Shown here one piece after another: positions 1 to 9,891 of a DNA stretch of 64,000 bases (positions within the stretch are counted from its first letter, which is position 1; every line of letters begins with the position of its first letter). This DNA is from Pseudomonas sp. FP2309. Its GTDB lineage: Bacteria; Pseudomonadota; Gammaproteobacteria; Pseudomonadales; Pseudomonadaceae. The stretch covers positions 4,789,501 to 4,853,500 of the forward strand of contig NZ_CP117439.1 of the NCBI RefSeq assembly GCF_030687575.1, written 5' to 3'. A program made the position numbers and the translations under genes. A model generated the notes under the pieces. That model had not been told where the DNA came from, did not search any database, and was given only the letters and a program-made list of their open reading frames with translations.

Positions 1-1888
1 CAGCATCGACAACGTCGTCATGCTTGGCTTCAGGCTCTGCTTGTTGCGCAGCGCCATCAGCCGGCTGGCCTTGTTCGGCGTACATTTTTTGAGCAACCGG
101 AGCGGAGACTTTCGACAACTCCTCAACCTTGGCTTCGATGGCAGCCTTGTCGTCGCCTTTAACAGCGGCTTCCAGGGCAACCACGGCAGCTTCGATCGCG
201 GTCTTCTCTTCAGCGGTTACTTTGTCGCCTGCATCAGCGACCATTTTGCGCGTCGAGTGAACCAGAGCATCACCCTGGTTACGGGCACCGGCCAGCTCTT
301 CGAACTTCTTGTCAGCTTCGGCATTGGTTTCAGCATCACGGATCATCTGTTGAATTTCTTCATCAGAAAGACCGGAGTTGGCCTTGATGGTGATCTTCTG
401 CTCTTTGCCCGTTGCCTTGTCTTTCGCGCCGACGTGCAGGATGCCGTTGGCGTCGATGTCGAAGGTCACTTCGATTTGTGGCACACCACGTGGTGCTGGT
501 GGAATCTCAGCCAGGTCGAACTTGCCCAGAGACTTGTTCTGAGCGGCTTGCTTACGCTCACCTTGCAGCACGTGAATAGTCACCGCGCCCTGATTGTCAT
601 CGGCAGTCGAGAACACTTGCGATTTCTTGGTAGGAATCGTGGTGTTTTTCTCGATCAGCGCAGTCATCACGCCACCCATGGTTTCGATACCCAAGGTCAG
701 TGGGCTCACGTCCAGCAGCAGCACGTCTTTCACGTCGCCGGCCAGAACGGCGCCCTGGATGGCAGCACCCATGGCAACCGCTTCATCCGGGTTCACGTCT
801 TTACGCGCTTCTTTACCGAAGAACTCAGTTACTTTCTGCTGCACCAGCGGCATACGAGTCTGGCCACCGACCAGAATCACGTCGTTGATGGAGCCAACGT
901 CGATGCCCGCGTCTTTCAACGCAATGCGGCAAGGTTCGATGGTGCGCTGAACCAAGTCTTCAACCAGTGCTTCCAACTTGGCGCGAGAAATCTTCACGTT
1001 CAAGTGCTTAGGACCGGTGGCATCCGCAGTGATGTACGGAAGGTTAACGTCGGTCGACATGCTCGAGGACAGTTCGATCTTGGCTTTCTCGGCAGCTTCC
1101 TTCAGACGCTGCATCGCCAGCGGATCACCCTTGAGGTTCATGCCGCTTTCTTTCTTGAACTCGTCAACGAGGTAGTCGATCAGACGGATGTCAAAGTCCT
1201 CACCACCCAGGAAGGTGTCACCGTTGGTGGCCAACACTTCAAACTGGTGCTCGCCGTCGACTTCTGCGATCTCGATCACGGATACGTCGAAGGTACCGCC
1301 ACCCAGGTCATAAACGATGACAGTGTGGTCGCCTTTGGCCTTGTCCATACCGTAAGCCAGTGCGGCTGCGGTCGGTTCGTTGATGATACGTTTTACATCC
1401 AGACCAGCGATGCGGCCCGCGTCTTTAGTCGCCTGACGCTGACTGTCGTTGAAGTAGGCAGGAACGGTGATCACCGCCTCGGTCACTGCTTCGCCCAAAT
1501 AGTCTTCGGCAGTTTTCTTCATCTTTTTCAAGACTTCAGCCGAGATCTGTGGCGCAGACATTTTGTTGCCATTCACTTCGACCCAGGCGTCACCGTTGTC
1601 AGCCTTGGCGATTTTGTACGGCACCATCTTGATGTCTTTCTGTACGACTTCTTCGTCGAACTTACGACCGATCAGACGCTTTACCGCGTACAGGGTGTTA
1701 TGCGGGTTGGTCACAGCCTGGCGCTTCGCCGACTGACCAACGAGGATCTCGCCATCGTTGGCATAAGCGATGATCGACGGCGTAGTACGCGCGCCTTCAG
1801 CGTTTTCGATAACTTTAGCTTTGCCGTTTTCCATGACCGAGACGCACGAGTTGGTGGTCCCCAGGTCGATACCGATAATTTTGCCCAT
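1..1888 (-). CDS. dnaK: Molecular chaperone DnaK (Hsp70), C-terminal end cut by window
   Basis: Cytoplasmic Hsp70 that folds and protects proteins in an ATP cycle with DnaJ and GrpE. The ATG is at 1888 and the protein starts [18 protein letters not shown], the Hsp70 phosphate-binding signature. The nucleotide-binding domain fills roughly residues 1-385, followed by the substrate-binding domain and the acidic tail. The last readable codons give HDDVVDA, the start of the conserved tail, so only about ten residues and the stop lie outside the window. It follows grpE on the same strand, about 100 bp downstream, and is probably transcribed with it from the heat-shock promoter at 2605-2632. A long open frame on the opposite strand is a codon-bias shadow. 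Confidence 0.98.
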   Translation of the reverse strand, partial: MGKIIGIDLGTTNSCVSVMENGKAKVIENAEGARTTPSIIAYANDGEILVGQSAKRQAVTNPHNTLYAVKRLIGRKFDEEVVQKDIKMVPYKIAKADNGDAWVEVNGNKMSAPQISAEVLKKMKKTAEDYLGEAVTEAVITVPAYFNDSQRQATKDAGRIAGLDVKRIINEPTAAALAYGMDKAKGDHTVIVYDLGGGTFDVSVIEIAEVDGEHQFEVLATNGDTFLGGEDFDIRLIDYLVDEFKKESGMNLKGDPLAMQRLKEAAEKAKIELSSSMSTDVNLPYITADATGPKHLNVKISRAKLEALVEDLVQRTIEPCRIALKDAGIDVGSINDVILVGGQTRMPLVQQKVTEFFGKEARKDVNPDEAVAMGAAIQGAVLAGDVKDVLLLDVSPLTLGIETMGGVMTALIEKNTTIPTKKSQVFSTADDNQGAVTIHVLQGERKQAAQNKSLGKFDLAEIPPAPRGVPQIEVTFDIDANGILHVGAKDKATGKEQKITIKANSGLSDEEIQQMIRDAETNAEADKKFEELAGARNQGDALVHSTRKMVADAGDKVTAEEKTAIEAAVVALEAAVKGDDKAAIEAKVEELSKVSAPVAQKMYAEQGQPADGAAQQAEPEAKHDDVVDA

Positions 1889-1990
1889 GATTTACTCTCC
1901 CGAAACTTGAATTTGGTTGCCGCAGCAGTTGTGGCTAACTGCGGTAGCACTTAAACGCTTGACTTATAAATGGGGGCCTTGCGACGTATT

Positions 1991-2551
1991 TCAAGCCTGC
2001 TCATCAATAGAAGGCGAAACCGGCGCCGGCGCCTTGCTGACAACAACCATCGCCGGGCGCAGCAAGCGACCATTGAGCAGATAACCTTTCTGGAAAACCT
2101 TCAACACGCTGTTGGGCTCAAGGTCATGACTTTCCTGCATGGCCATTGCCTGGTGATGCTCAGCGTTAAACGGCTCGCCGCCTTGCGGGTCGATGGCTTC
2201 CAGCTGATAACGCTTCAGGGTGTCCTGGAACATTTTCAGGGTCAGCTCGATCCCTTCGCGCATCGGACGGATGTTTTCGTCGTCCGGGTTGGATAACTCA
2301 AGGCCACGCTCCAGGCTGTCGATGATCGGCAGCAAGTCACTGGCGAACTTTTCCAATGCGAACTTGTGAGCTTTTTCTACATCCTGCTCGGCACGGCGGC
2401 GGACGTTCTGCAGATCAGCGGCAACACGCAAAGACTGATCCTGCGCAGCGACCAACTGCTCTTCGAGCACTTGCACACGAGTTGCCAGTTCATCACCGAC
2501 GGCCGAATTGGCGTCTGGAGTTTGCGTATCCTGCGTCTGTTCGTCAGCCAT
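1991..2551 (-). CDS. grpE: GrpE nucleotide exchange factor for DnaK
   Basis: A 186-residue co-chaperone that drives ADP release from DnaK. It begins [20 protein letters not shown], an acidic, poorly structured N-terminus. A long helical region with heptad-like spacing follows (about residues 25-80), then the four-helix and beta-domain part carrying the family motif around [14 protein letters not shown] and the C-terminal [13 protein letters not shown]. Length and order (grpE before dnaK) are normal for Pseudomonas. The sigma-32 promoter lies just upstream of the ATG on the same strand. Confidence 0.97.
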   Translation of the reverse strand: MADEQTQDTQTPDANSAVGDELATRVQVLEEQLVAAQDQSLRVAADLQNVRRRAEQDVEKAHKFALEKFASDLLPIIDSLERGLELSNPDDENIRPMREGIELTLKMFQDTLKRYQLEAIDPQGGEPFNAEHHQAMAMQESHDLEPNSVLKVFQKGYLLNGRLLRPAMVVVSKAPAPVSPSIDEQA

Positions 2552-2604
2552 AGTTCTCTCCTTTCAAAATCATGCGCGATCTCAACTCACGCTTCTGTTC
2601 CGGT

Positions 2605-2632
2605 ATATGGGGCCACAATTTCCAGGTTCAAG
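2605..2632 (-). promoter_or_regulatory. Sigma-32 (RpoH) heat-shock promoter of grpE-dnaK
   Basis: Read on the minus strand, CTTGAA (2632-2627), a 14-base spacer and CCCCATAT (2612-2605) match the RpoH consensus CTTGAA-N12-14-CCCCATNT essentially perfectly. It lies about 55 bp before the grpE start and points into grpE-dnaK. Confidence 0.9.
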
Positions 2633-2744
2633 GGCGGGGGCGTTACCAAAAGACTTTCCTGTGCCCTGAGTCAATTCCTCCACTTAAATTCTTTCTGGCA
2701 CTAAGAAAAAGCACTAATCAAGCAAATCGAGCTAAGCACCCGGA

Positions 2745-2781
2745 TTGTCAGCCCAAGACAAAACACTGTATAAATAACCAT
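2745..2781 (+). promoter_or_regulatory. recN promoter with overlapping LexA (SOS) box
   Basis: TTGTCA (2745-2750), an 18-base spacer and TATAAA (2769-2774) form a good sigma-70 promoter. Over the -10 lies CTGTATAAATAACCAT (2766-2781), which matches 13 of 16 positions of the pseudomonad LexA box CTGTATAAATATACAG, with the right half decayed. recN is a classic SOS gene, so LexA repression here is expected. The promoter is seen in sequence; the LexA assignment is inference. Confidence 0.7.
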
Positions 2782-2804
2782 ACCTAACACCTGGGAGCGC
2801 CGTC

Positions 2805-4478
2805 ATGCTCGTTCACCTGTCTGTACATAACTACGCCATCGTTGAACATCTGGATCTCGAGCTGGATCGCGGGATGAGCGTAATCACAGGCGAAACGGGC
2901 GCCGGCAAGTCGATCATGCTTGACGCCCTGGGCCTGACCCTGGGCGACCGCGCCGACAGTGGCGTAGTGCGCCCCGGCGCCGACAAGGCCGACATCCTGG
3001 CCACGTTCGACCTGTCAGACATTCCCGAAGCCGAAACCTGGCTGACCGAACGCGACCTGAATAATGAAGGCCCCTGCATTCTGCGACGGGTCATCACGGC
3101 CGAAGGGCGCTCCCGCGGCTATATCAATGGGACACCCTGCCCCCTGGGTGACCTGAAAGCCCTGGGTGAGTTGCTGATCGATATCCATAGCCAGCACGAA
3201 CATCAATCCCTGCTCAAAACCGATACCCATCGCCGCCTGCTCGACGAATACGCAGGCGCCACTGACCTTGCCCGCCAAGTTCAATTGGCCGCGCAACGCT
3301 GGCGCCAGACACGCCAGGAGCTGGACCGCCTCTCCAACTCGGGCGATGAGCAACGTGCACGGCACCAACTCCTCAGCTACCAGCTTGAAGAACTGGAAAG
3401 CCTGAACCTTGGCGAAACGGAGCTGGAACAGCTTGAGCAGGAACACAAAAACCTCACCAATGCCGAAACGTTGCTGGGAATCTGTCGACAAGTCGTGGAG
3501 CAATGCAGCGAAAGCGATTCCGGCAATGTGCTCAATGCGCTTACGGCCAGTCTCAACCGCTTATCCAGCGTTAACAGCGCCTCAGGCTCGCTGAGCGAAG
3601 CGACTACTTTGCTGACCAGTGCGCAAATCCAAGTCGAAGAGGCCGTGGGCGAGCTGAATCGCTTTCTCGATCACTTCGACGCTGACCCGGCGCGCCTGCA
3701 GGAGATTGAAGAACGCCTGGACACCATCTATACGCTGGCGCGCAAACATCGTATCCAACCCACAGAAGTGGCAGCGATGCAGCAAAAGCTGCTGGATGAA
3801 ATCGAAACCCTGAACGCCAATGACGAATCCATTGAGCGACTGGGAGAAGAGCTCGCCTCGTTCGCCCGTCATTATCAAGAGAAAGCCCGCGAACTGAGCA
3901 ACCTTCGCCAGCAAGCCGCCAAAAGCCTTGCCGGCGCCGTTGAGCAGGAAATTCAACGCCTGGGCATGCCGGGCGGACGATTTACCATTGAGCTACGCGC
4001 CAATACCAACACTGAATTGCAGCCCCATGGCCTGGAACAGGTGGAACTGCTGGTCAGCGCCAACCCAGGGCAACCGCTCAAGGCGCTGGCAAAAGTTGCG
4101 TCTGGCGGTGAGCTCTCGCGAATCAGCCTGGCGATTCAGGTGATTACCGCACAGACCTCACGTGTACCGACGCTGGTGTTCGACGAGGTGGATGTGGGTA
4201 TCGGTGGCCCGACTGCGGAAATTGTTGGCCAACTGCTGCGCCGCCTTGGAGATCGAGGCCAGGTGCTTACGGTTACCCACTTGCCGCAAGTGGCAGCACA
4301 AGGGCACCAGCACTTGTTTGTGCATAAGGTCAGAGGCAGTGATGCAACGCATACAGCCGTGTCCAAGCTGAACAAGTCCGAACGCGTAGAGGAAGTGGCG
4401 CGGATGCTAGGAGGCATCGATTTGACGAAAGAGTCTTTGGCGCACGCAAAAAAAATGGTCGTTGCGACCAAGGCCTGA
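2805..4478 (+). CDS. recN: DNA repair protein RecN
   Basis: SMC-like ATPase of double-strand-break repair that acts on the nucleoid early in RecA-dependent recombination. The 557 residues show a Walker A GETGAGKS at 29-36. A long charged coiled-coil middle (about 160-370) with heptad-like repeats follows. Near the C-terminus come the ABC signature region ASGGELSR and the Walker B TLVFDEVDVGIGG. Length and domain order are those of full RecN. It is transcribed alone from an SOS-type promoter and ends at hairpins shared with the converging fur gene. Confidence 0.97.
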   Translation: MLVHLSVHNYAIVEHLDLELDRGMSVITGETGAGKSIMLDALGLTLGDRADSGVVRPGADKADILATFDLSDIPEAETWLTERDLNNEGPCILRRVITAEGRSRGYINGTPCPLGDLKALGELLIDIHSQHEHQSLLKTDTHRRLLDEYAGATDLARQVQLAAQRWRQTRQELDRLSNSGDEQRARHQLLSYQLEELESLNLGETELEQLEQEHKNLTNAETLLGICRQVVEQCSESDSGNVLNALTASLNRLSSVNSASGSLSEATTLLTSAQIQVEEAVGELNRFLDHFDADPARLQEIEERLDTIYTLARKHRIQPTEVAAMQQKLLDEIETLNANDESIERLGEELASFARHYQEKARELSNLRQQAAKSLAGAVEQEIQRLGMPGGRFTIELRANTNTELQPHGLEQVELLVSANPGQPLKALAKVASGGELSRISLAIQVITAQTSRVPTLVFDEVDVGIGGPTAEIVGQLLRRLGDRGQVLTVTHLPQVAAQGHQHLFVHKVRGSDATHTAVSKLNKSERVEEVARMLGGIDLTKESLAHAKKMVVATKA

Positions 4479-4506
4479 AGACTTTTTCGCCTCATATATA
4501 AAGCAC

Positions 4507-4563
4507 GAAGGCGACCCTGGGGTCGCCTTCGATCGTTTCGCAAAGCAATTTTGCGTCGTTTTT
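4507..4563 (+). terminator. recN terminator region (two hairpins)
   Basis: A perfect 11-bp stem (4507-4517 with 4520-4530) is followed by a second hairpin CGCAAA/TTTGCG (4539-4544, 4550-4555) and a T run (4559-4563). They lie between the convergent recN and fur stops; the last T run overlaps the fur stop codon. Confidence 0.6.
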
Positions 4564-4966
4564 ACTTTTTCTTACGGATGTACAGCACCAGATTATGGTC
4601 CACCAAATCGAACCCATGCTCCTCAGCAATCTGATGCTGGAGCTTCTCGATTTCCGGACTGGTGAACTCGATTACCTCGTTGGTATCCAGGTCAACCATG
4701 TGGTCATGATGACCACCGTCAGCCAATTCGAATACTGCATGACCGCCGTCGAAATTATGACGAACCACCAGCCCTGCGGCTTCAAACTGGGTCAGTACAC
4801 GGTAAACCGTGGCCAGACCGACGTCTTCGTTAGACTCCATCAGCGCCTTGTAAACGTCTTCGGCACTCATGTGACGTTGCTCAGCAGAATCGAGCATTTG
4901 TAGAATCTTGACTCGTGGCAGAGTCACTTTAAGACCGGCTTTGCGTAGTTCGCTATTTTCAACCAT
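4562..4966 (-). CDS. fur: Ferric uptake regulator Fur
   Basis: Iron-sensing repressor, 134 residues from the ATG at 4966 (MVENSELRKAGLKVTLPRVK), the usual Fur start; upstream in-frame codons are not needed. The winged-helix DNA-binding domain covers about 1-83, with the recognition helix near GLATVYRVLTQF. The metal site motif HHDHM is at 86-90, and dimerisation residues follow to the basic tail IRKKK. No cysteine is present, so the structural CxxC zinc site of E. coli Fur is absent, as is known for several pseudomonad Fur proteins. It is divergent from bamE. Confidence 0.97.
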   Translation of the reverse strand: MVENSELRKAGLKVTLPRVKILQMLDSAEQRHMSAEDVYKALMESNEDVGLATVYRVLTQFEAAGLVVRHNFDGGHAVFELADGGHHDHMVDLDTNEVIEFTSPEIEKLQHQIAEEHGFDLVDHNLVLYIRKKK

Positions 4967-4990
4967 GGTTAGCTTTCTCGCGGATGCTGC

Positions 4991-5019
4991 TTCGCAGCTT
5001 CTCTTAATACGGGTATGAT
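4991..5019 (+). promoter_or_regulatory. Possible sigma-70 promoter of bamE
   Basis: TTCGCA (4991-4996), 17 bases and TATGAT (5014-5019) lie about 45 bp before the bamE ATG. The -10 is good and the -35 weak. It sits in the divergent fur-bamE space. Confidence 0.4.
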
Positions 5020-5064
5020 CGGCGTTTACGTTGTCCCAGCCAAGATAGTGGAAGTCGCCCACCG

Positions 5065-5592
5065 ATGCAAAACACCAAGCTCTTGCTAACCAGTTTCACC
5101 TTTGTGGGACTGCTCGCACTCGCCGGTTGTTCATTCCCCGGGGTTTACAAAATCGACATCCAGCAGGGCAATGTCGTCACGCAGGACATGATAGACCAGT
5201 TACGCCCGGGAATGACCCGACGGCAAGTACGGTTTATTATGGGCAACCCCCTGCTGACCGACACTTTTCACGCCGATCGCTGGGATTATCTCTACAGCCT
5301 GCAGCCTGGTGGCGGTGAACGCCAGCAGGAACGCGTCAGCGTCATTTTCAATGGCAATGACCAGCTCGTCAGCCTGTCCGGGGACTTCATGCCTGGCGTG
5401 AGCCGCGATGAAGCCCTGCTCGGCAAAGATAACGGCACTAACGTGACTGCGCCCGCGCAGGAAGGCGAGAAGCCGAAGTCCGAAGTCCCGGCCAAGCCCG
5501 GCTCCTTGCTCGACAAGATCCAGAAAGACGTCGACGGGGTGGAAACCGTTCCAGTCCCGACGCCACAGCCTCTGGACACCAGCCCGCAGTAA
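5065..5592 (+). CDS. bamE: Outer-membrane lipoprotein BamE (OmlA/SmpA)
   Basis: Lipoprotein of the BAM complex, which inserts beta-barrel proteins into the outer membrane. The 175-residue precursor has a signal peptide ending in the lipobox LAGC with the lipidated Cys at residue 22. The SmpA/OmlA domain follows, with the family motifs [19 protein letters not shown] and [11 protein letters not shown]. The C-terminal third is Pro/Lys-rich and longer than in E. coli BamE, as is usual in Pseudomonas OmlA. The fur-bamE (fur-omlA) divergent pair is conserved in pseudomonads. Confidence 0.96.
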   Translation: MQNTKLLLTSFTFVGLLALAGCSFPGVYKIDIQQGNVVTQDMIDQLRPGMTRRQVRFIMGNPLLTDTFHADRWDYLYSLQPGGGERQQERVSVIFNGNDQLVSLSGDFMPGVSRDEALLGKDNGTNVTAPAQEGEKPKSEVPAKPGSLLDKIQKDVDGVETVPVPTPQPLDTSPQ

Positions 5593-5607
5593 CTTCGCGG
5601 CGCTCAC

Positions 5608-5636
5608 AAAAAAGCCCGGCATGCTGGGCTTTTTGT
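5608..5636. terminator. Bidirectional terminator between bamE and rnfH
   Basis: AGCCCGGCATGCTGGGCT (5613-5630) forms a hairpin flanked by an A run on the left and a T run on the right. It can therefore end both bamE (plus) and rnfH (minus). Confidence 0.8.
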
Positions 5637-5655
5637 TGCCTGTGGTTTGGCGACT

Positions 5656-5958
5656 CTACAGACCTCGCTGTTTAGCCAGTGCCGCCTTGGCTGCACGCAA
5701 CCTGCGCACTTCCTTCGGATCGGCCAGCAGAGGACGGTAGATCTCGATACGGTCGCCCGCTTGCACAGCGCGCACCTCAGGATCTGCGACCACCTTGCCG
5801 AATATCCCCAAAGGGCAATCAGCCAGATCCAGTTCAGGAAACCGCTCACCAATGCCTGACGTGCGCACCGCCGCCCGCACACTGGTGCCCGCCGCCACCG
5901 CCACCATCAGCAAGACCTGATGATCGACAGCGGCATACACAACCTCAATCTCAACCAT
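5656..5958 (-). CDS. rnfH: RnfH family protein (UPF0125)
   Basis: A 100-residue small ubiquitin-fold (beta-grasp) protein. It starts [17 protein letters not shown] and carries the family stretch LADCPLGIFGKVV and GDRIEIYRPLLADPKEVRR. The biochemical role is unsettled: the name comes from association with rnf operons, but here, as in most gammaproteobacteria, it pairs with ratA. The ATG at 5958 overlaps the ratA stop by eight bases, indicating translational coupling. Confidence 0.93.
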   Translation of the reverse strand: MVEIEVVYAAVDHQVLLMVAVAAGTSVRAAVRTSGIGERFPELDLADCPLGIFGKVVADPEVRAVQAGDRIEIYRPLLADPKEVRRLRAAKAALAKQRGL

Positions 5959-6385
5959 GCAGTTGCTTGGCCCGCTGGCAGAACGCATCCACCAGGGTAT
6001 TGGCCGCCTGATTGAACAACGGACCCAGCGTCGCGCGCACAATCGGCCCCGCGTAATCGAACGATAGGTCCAGGCTGATTTTGCACGCCTTGTCAGTCAG
6101 CGCCTTGAACACCCAGACGCCGTGCAACTGGGTAAACGGCCCCTCCTGCAGGTTCATTTCAATAGACTTGCCAGGCACCAACACATTGCGCGTCACAAAA
6201 TGCTGGCTGAGCCCGCCCTTGGCCACCCCCACACTGGCGACCATGTGCTCATCACTGTTTTCCAGCACTTCGGCGGTGGAGCACCAAGGCAGGAATTCCG
6301 GGTAACGCGCCACGTCGTTGACCAGGTCATAAAGCGCCTGCGCCGGATAAGGCAGCAGGGCCGAACGTTGAATATGCGTCGTCAT
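5951..6385 (-). CDS. ratA: RatA/PasT START-domain protein (ubiquinone-binding type)
   Basis: A 144-residue polyketide cyclase/START-like protein related to E. coli RatA (PasT) and to Coq10, which binds ubiquinone-type lipids. RatA was reported as a ribosome-association toxin in E. coli, but a respiratory lipid role is also supported, so the toxin label should be used with care. The start [35 protein letters not shown] is typical. A longer upstream frame exists but does not resemble the family. Divergent from smpB and upstream of rnfH, an order conserved widely. Confidence 0.93.
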   Translation of the reverse strand: MTTHIQRSALLPYPAQALYDLVNDVARYPEFLPWCSTAEVLENSDEHMVASVGVAKGGLSQHFVTRNVLVPGKSIEMNLQEGPFTQLHGVWVFKALTDKACKISLDLSFDYAGPIVRATLGPLFNQAANTLVDAFCQRAKQLHG

Positions 6386-6553
6386 GTGTGCGTCATTTCC
6401 ACAGCTGAGCAGCAAACATCGCGAAAGAACAGCCCGATTCGCGAGAGAAAAAAACCAAAGAACTGCCCGCATTGTCCGGGATTCGTCCAACACGCTCAAG
6501 CACGCAGGTTGACCGTAGCCGACACGCTCGCAACTCCCTATAATGCCGCCCCT

Positions 6554-7036
6554 ATGGCTAAACAAAAGAAACACCCTACAGGGACCATCGCGCAAAATAA
6601 AAAGGCGCGACACGATTACTTCATCGAACATCGTTTCGAGGCTGGTCTGGTCCTGGCCGGCTGGGAAGTAAAAAGTCTGCGCGCCAGCAAGCTGCAACTG
6701 GTCGACAGCTACGTATTGCTCAAGGACGGTGAGGCATGGCTGCTCGGCAGTCATATCACGCCACTGACCACCGCGAGCACCCACGTGATTGCCGACCCGG
6801 TGCGTACACGCAAGCTGTTGCTCAATGCCCGCGAACTGGAAAAGCTCGCCGCCGCCGTACAGCAGAAGGGCTATGCCTGCATCTGCCTGTCTTGGTATTG
6901 GAGCAAGCACCTGGTCAAGTGTGAGATCGCACTGGGCAAGGGCAAGAAGGAATACGACAAGCGCGATACCGAGCGCGAGCGTGATTCCAATCGTGAGCTG
7001 CATCGCGCCGTGCGCAACAAGGGCAAGGAAGACTAA
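6554..7036 (+). CDS. smpB: SsrA-binding protein SmpB
   Basis: Delivers tmRNA to stalled ribosomes in trans-translation. The 160 residues start at the ATG at 6554 ([22 protein letters not shown]); the frame stays open far upstream but only from here does it look like SmpB. The OB-fold shows the family motifs [16 protein letters not shown] and [18 protein letters not shown]. The basic C-terminal tail enters the mRNA channel. Its RNA partner ssrA lies at 13211-13607 on the same strand. Confidence 0.98.
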   Translation: MAKQKKHPTGTIAQNKKARHDYFIEHRFEAGLVLAGWEVKSLRASKLQLVDSYVLLKDGEAWLLGSHITPLTTASTHVIADPVRTRKLLLNARELEKLAAAVQQKGYACICLSWYWSKHLVKCEIALGKGKKEYDKRDTERERDSNRELHRAVRNKGKED

Positions 7037-7072
7037 TCCTTGTAACGATGTGGCCTTGGGAATCCCCCCTGG

Positions 7073-7840
7073 CTACATCCCCTTGCGCCGCTCCGCACGC
7101 GCGACGCGCTGAACCTCCTGACGCACTTCCTCCAACACCTCCTGCACATACTCCAAGTGACGCGTCGACACTTCTCGTGCCTGCTCCGCGCGCCCCTCGA
7201 TAATCGCCAGGTACAGATCCCGATGCTGACTGATCAGCATGTCGCGGGTTTCCGTGCGCTGCTGGTACATCCCGCCAATGTTAGTCACCACGTTGCGCTT
7301 AAGCAGGTCGAACAACCCGCGAATAGTGTGCAGCAACACCGCGTTATGACTGGCCTCGGCAATGGCCAAATGAAACCTCGCATCCGCCGCGCCCTCCTCC
7401 GCCCGACTCACTTCGTCGACGCGCGCATAACAATCCTGCAGCGCATCGAACGCCGCCGTCAGCCGCTCACGGTCGACTTCGGTCGCGCGTAACGCCGCGT
7501 AATAAGCACACGACGCTTCAAGGGTTTGACGAAACTCCAACAGGTCGCGCTGCGCCTCGGGGTTGTTTTCCAGCAGGTGAAGCAGTGGATCGCTGAAGGT
7601 GGACCCCAGGGACTCTGCAACATAATTGCCGCCCCCCTGACGACTCACCAAGAGCCCCTTGGCCGCCAGCTTCTGAATCGCCTCGCGCAGCGAAGGGCGC
7701 GACACACCGAACCGTTCGGCCAACGCGCGCTCAGCCGGCAAGCGCTCGCCAGACTTCAGCGTGCCCTCAAGGATCATGCCCTCGAGCTGCTCGACAATAT
7801 CGTCAGACAAACGGCGCTGACGCACCAGATCAAACCCCAT
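7073..7840 (-). CDS. lldR: Lactate-responsive GntR/FadR-type repressor LldR
   Basis: A 255-residue FadR-subfamily regulator. The N-terminal winged helix-turn-helix (about 8-75) has the GntR signature SGERLPAERALAERFGVSRPSLREAI. A C-terminal all-helical FCD domain with metal/ligand-binding His and Asp residues (ARFHLAIAEASHN, SQHRDLYLAI) follows. It is divergent from lldP, and the perfect palindrome at 8033-8049 is the known LldR/PdhR operator type. L- or D-lactate is the expected inducer. The family and context agree well. Confidence 0.93.
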   Translation of the reverse strand: MGFDLVRQRRLSDDIVEQLEGMILEGTLKSGERLPAERALAERFGVSRPSLREAIQKLAAKGLLVSRQGGGNYVAESLGSTFSDPLLHLLENNPEAQRDLLEFRQTLEASCAYYAALRATEVDRERLTAAFDALQDCYARVDEVSRAEEGAADARFHLAIAEASHNAVLLHTIRGLFDLLKRNVVTNIGGMYQQRTETRDMLISQHRDLYLAIIEGRAEQAREVSTRHLEYVQEVLEEVRQEVQRVARAERRKGM

Positions 7841-8032
7841 AACTCGCTCTCCACCATCCCGACCACTCGCCGGGGCCTCTATTCTGGCCTATCACCGCAT
7901 TTCCAGCACCTATCAGAACGCCTTCGCTTTACCCGATCAGATGGGCCAACCGCTCACCTACGACCAAAGTTTCTCAGGCGGCAAATTGACACATCCCCCC
8001 GAAGGCTTTTAACCTAGCCCACAGCGATTGTA

Positions 8033-8049
8033 AATTGGTATTACCAATT
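8033..8049 (+). promoter_or_regulatory. LldR operator (perfect inverted repeat)
   Basis: AATTGGTATTACCAATT is an 8-bp inverted repeat around one central base and contains the TTGGTNNNACCAA core known for LldR/PdhR-type regulators. It lies about 40 bp before the lldP ATG in the lldR-lldP divergent space. Confidence 0.88.
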
Positions 8050-8090
8050 ATCCAAGCTGACCAAACAACAACAATCAGGGGCCACCCCAT

Positions 8091-9785
8091 ATGCAAACCT
8101 GGCAACAGCTTTACAGCCCACTCGGCAGCCTCGGCCTGTCCGCATTGGCCGCCGTCATCCCGATCGTATTCTTCTTCCTGGCCCTGGCCGTGTTTCGCCT
8201 CAAAGGTCATGTGGCCGGCAGCATCACGCTGGCTCTGTCGATCCTGGTCGCGATCTTCGCCTTCCAGATGCCCGTGGACATGGCACTTGCCGCCGCCGGC
8301 TATGGATTTGCCTATGGCCTGTGGCCCATCGCGTGGATCATCGTCGCGGCGGTGTTCCTCTACAAACTCACCGTCAAGAGCGGCCAGTTCGAGATTATTC
8401 GCAGCTCGGTGCTCTCGATCACTGACGACCAACGCCTGCAAGTGTTGCTGATCGGCTTCTGCTTCGGGGCCTTCCTCGAAGGGGCTGCAGGTTTCGGCGC
8501 ACCCGTGGCGATCACCGCCGCGCTGCTGGTGGGCCTGGGCTTCAATCCGCTGTATGCAGCAGGCCTGTGCCTGATTGCCAACACGGCCCCTGTCGCCTTT
8601 GGCGCACTGGGCATCCCGATCATCGTTGCAGGCCAAGTGACCGGCATCGATGCATTCAAAATCGGCGCTATGACCGGCCGCCAACTGCCGCTGCTGTCGC
8701 TGTTCGTGCCGTTCTGGCTAGTGTTCATGATGGACGGCTTGCGCGGCGTTCGCGAGACCTGGCCGGCAGCGCTCGTAGCAGGCCTGAGTTTTGCCATCAC
8801 CCAATACTTCACGTCCAACTTCATCGGCCCGGAACTGCCGGACATCACCTCGGCCCTGGCCAGCCTGATTTCCCTGACGCTGTTCCTTAAAATCTGGCAA
8901 CCCAAGCGCACCGCAGGCGCGCAGATCGCCGGCGCCACCTCTGGCGTGGCGGTCACCGCCAGCGCCGGCGGCTTCGGCTTGCCACGCAGCACCATCGCCT
9001 CGCCCTACAGCCTGGGACAGATTGTCAAAGCCTGGTCGCCGTTCCTGATTCTCACCGTGCTCGTCACCATCTGGACGCTCAAACCGTTCAAGGCGATGTT
9101 CGCCGCCGGTGGCTCGATGTACAGCTGGGTCTTCAACTTCGCGATCCCGCACCTGGATCAGATGGTGGTCAAGGTCGCGCCCATCGTCACCAATCCAACC
9201 GCGATTCCAGCGGTGTTCAAGTTGGACCCGATTTCAGCGACCGGCACCGCGATCTTCTTCTCCGCATTGATTTCGATGCTGGTACTGAAAATCAATCCAA
9301 AAATTGGTCTTACCACTTTAAAAGAGACCTTCTACGAGTTGCGCTGGCCGATCCTGTCCATCGGCATGGTGCTGGCCTTCGCTTTCGTCACCAACTACTC
9401 CGGCATGTCTTCGACCATGGCGCTGGTATTGGCCGGCACCGGGGCAGCCTTCCCGTTCTTCTCGCCATTCCTTGGCTGGCTGGGGGTTTTTCTGACAGGC
9501 TCCGACACGTCGTCCAACGCCCTGTTCAGCTCGCTGCAAGCCACTACTGCGCACCAGATCGGCGTCAATGACACCCTGCTGGTCGCCGCAAACACCAGTG
9601 GCGGCGTGACCGGCAAGATGATCTCGCCACAGTCGATTGCCGTGGCCTGCGCCGCGACAGGCCTGGTGGGCAAAGAGTCGGACTTGTTCCGCTTCACCCT
9701 CAAACACAGCCTGTTTTTCGCCACCATCGTCGGCCTGATTACCCTGGCTCAGGCCTACTGGCTTACCGGCATGCTGGTGCATTAA
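8091..9785 (+). CDS. lldP: L-lactate permease LldP
   Basis: Inner-membrane lactate/glycolate proton symporter of 564 residues with about 12-14 hydrophobic segments. It starts [24 protein letters not shown] and carries the family motifs [19 protein letters not shown] and [15 protein letters not shown], plus [19 protein letters not shown] near the C-terminus. First gene of the lactate cluster behind the LldR operator. In many pseudomonads lldD comes next, but here the next gene is dld. Confidence 0.95.
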   Translation: MQTWQQLYSPLGSLGLSALAAVIPIVFFFLALAVFRLKGHVAGSITLALSILVAIFAFQMPVDMALAAAGYGFAYGLWPIAWIIVAAVFLYKLTVKSGQFEIIRSSVLSITDDQRLQVLLIGFCFGAFLEGAAGFGAPVAITAALLVGLGFNPLYAAGLCLIANTAPVAFGALGIPIIVAGQVTGIDAFKIGAMTGRQLPLLSLFVPFWLVFMMDGLRGVRETWPAALVAGLSFAITQYFTSNFIGPELPDITSALASLISLTLFLKIWQPKRTAGAQIAGATSGVAVTASAGGFGLPRSTIASPYSLGQIVKAWSPFLILTVLVTIWTLKPFKAMFAAGGSMYSWVFNFAIPHLDQMVVKVAPIVTNPTAIPAVFKLDPISATGTAIFFSALISMLVLKINPKIGLTTLKETFYELRWPILSIGMVLAFAFVTNYSGMSSTMALVLAGTGAAFPFFSPFLGWLGVFLTGSDTSSNALFSSLQATTAHQIGVNDTLLVAANTSGGVTGKMISPQSIAVACAATGLVGKESDLFRFTLKHSLFFATIVGLITLAQAYWLTGMLVH

Positions 9786-9810
9786 AGCCACAAGCAATAG
9801 GGTAAGAAAC

Positions 9811-9839
9811 GACGCCGGGCAGTCATCCCGGCGTCGGTT
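9811..9839 (+). terminator. Hairpin terminator/attenuator between lldP and dld
   Basis: GACGCCGGG (9811-9819) pairs with CCCGGCGTC (9827-9835) and is followed by GGTTTTG. It is a stable stem with a short T tract lying inside the presumed operon, so it may reduce read-through from lldP into dld. Confidence 0.6.
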
Positions 9840-9891
9840 TTGCGCAATCGTGTTAATACGGCGCCCTGGGGGTGCTGAGCCTGGAGGCCCC

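Noticed and set aside
20..1954. 644-codon open frame on the plus strand opposite dnaK
   Set aside because: It is the antisense of dnaK. Such long mirror frames are common opposite highly biased GC-rich genes, and the protein is low in recognisable motifs.
5951..7003. A 350-residue extension of ratA toward smpB
   Set aside because: Only the last 144 residues match the START-like family and the extension runs into the divergent smpB gene.
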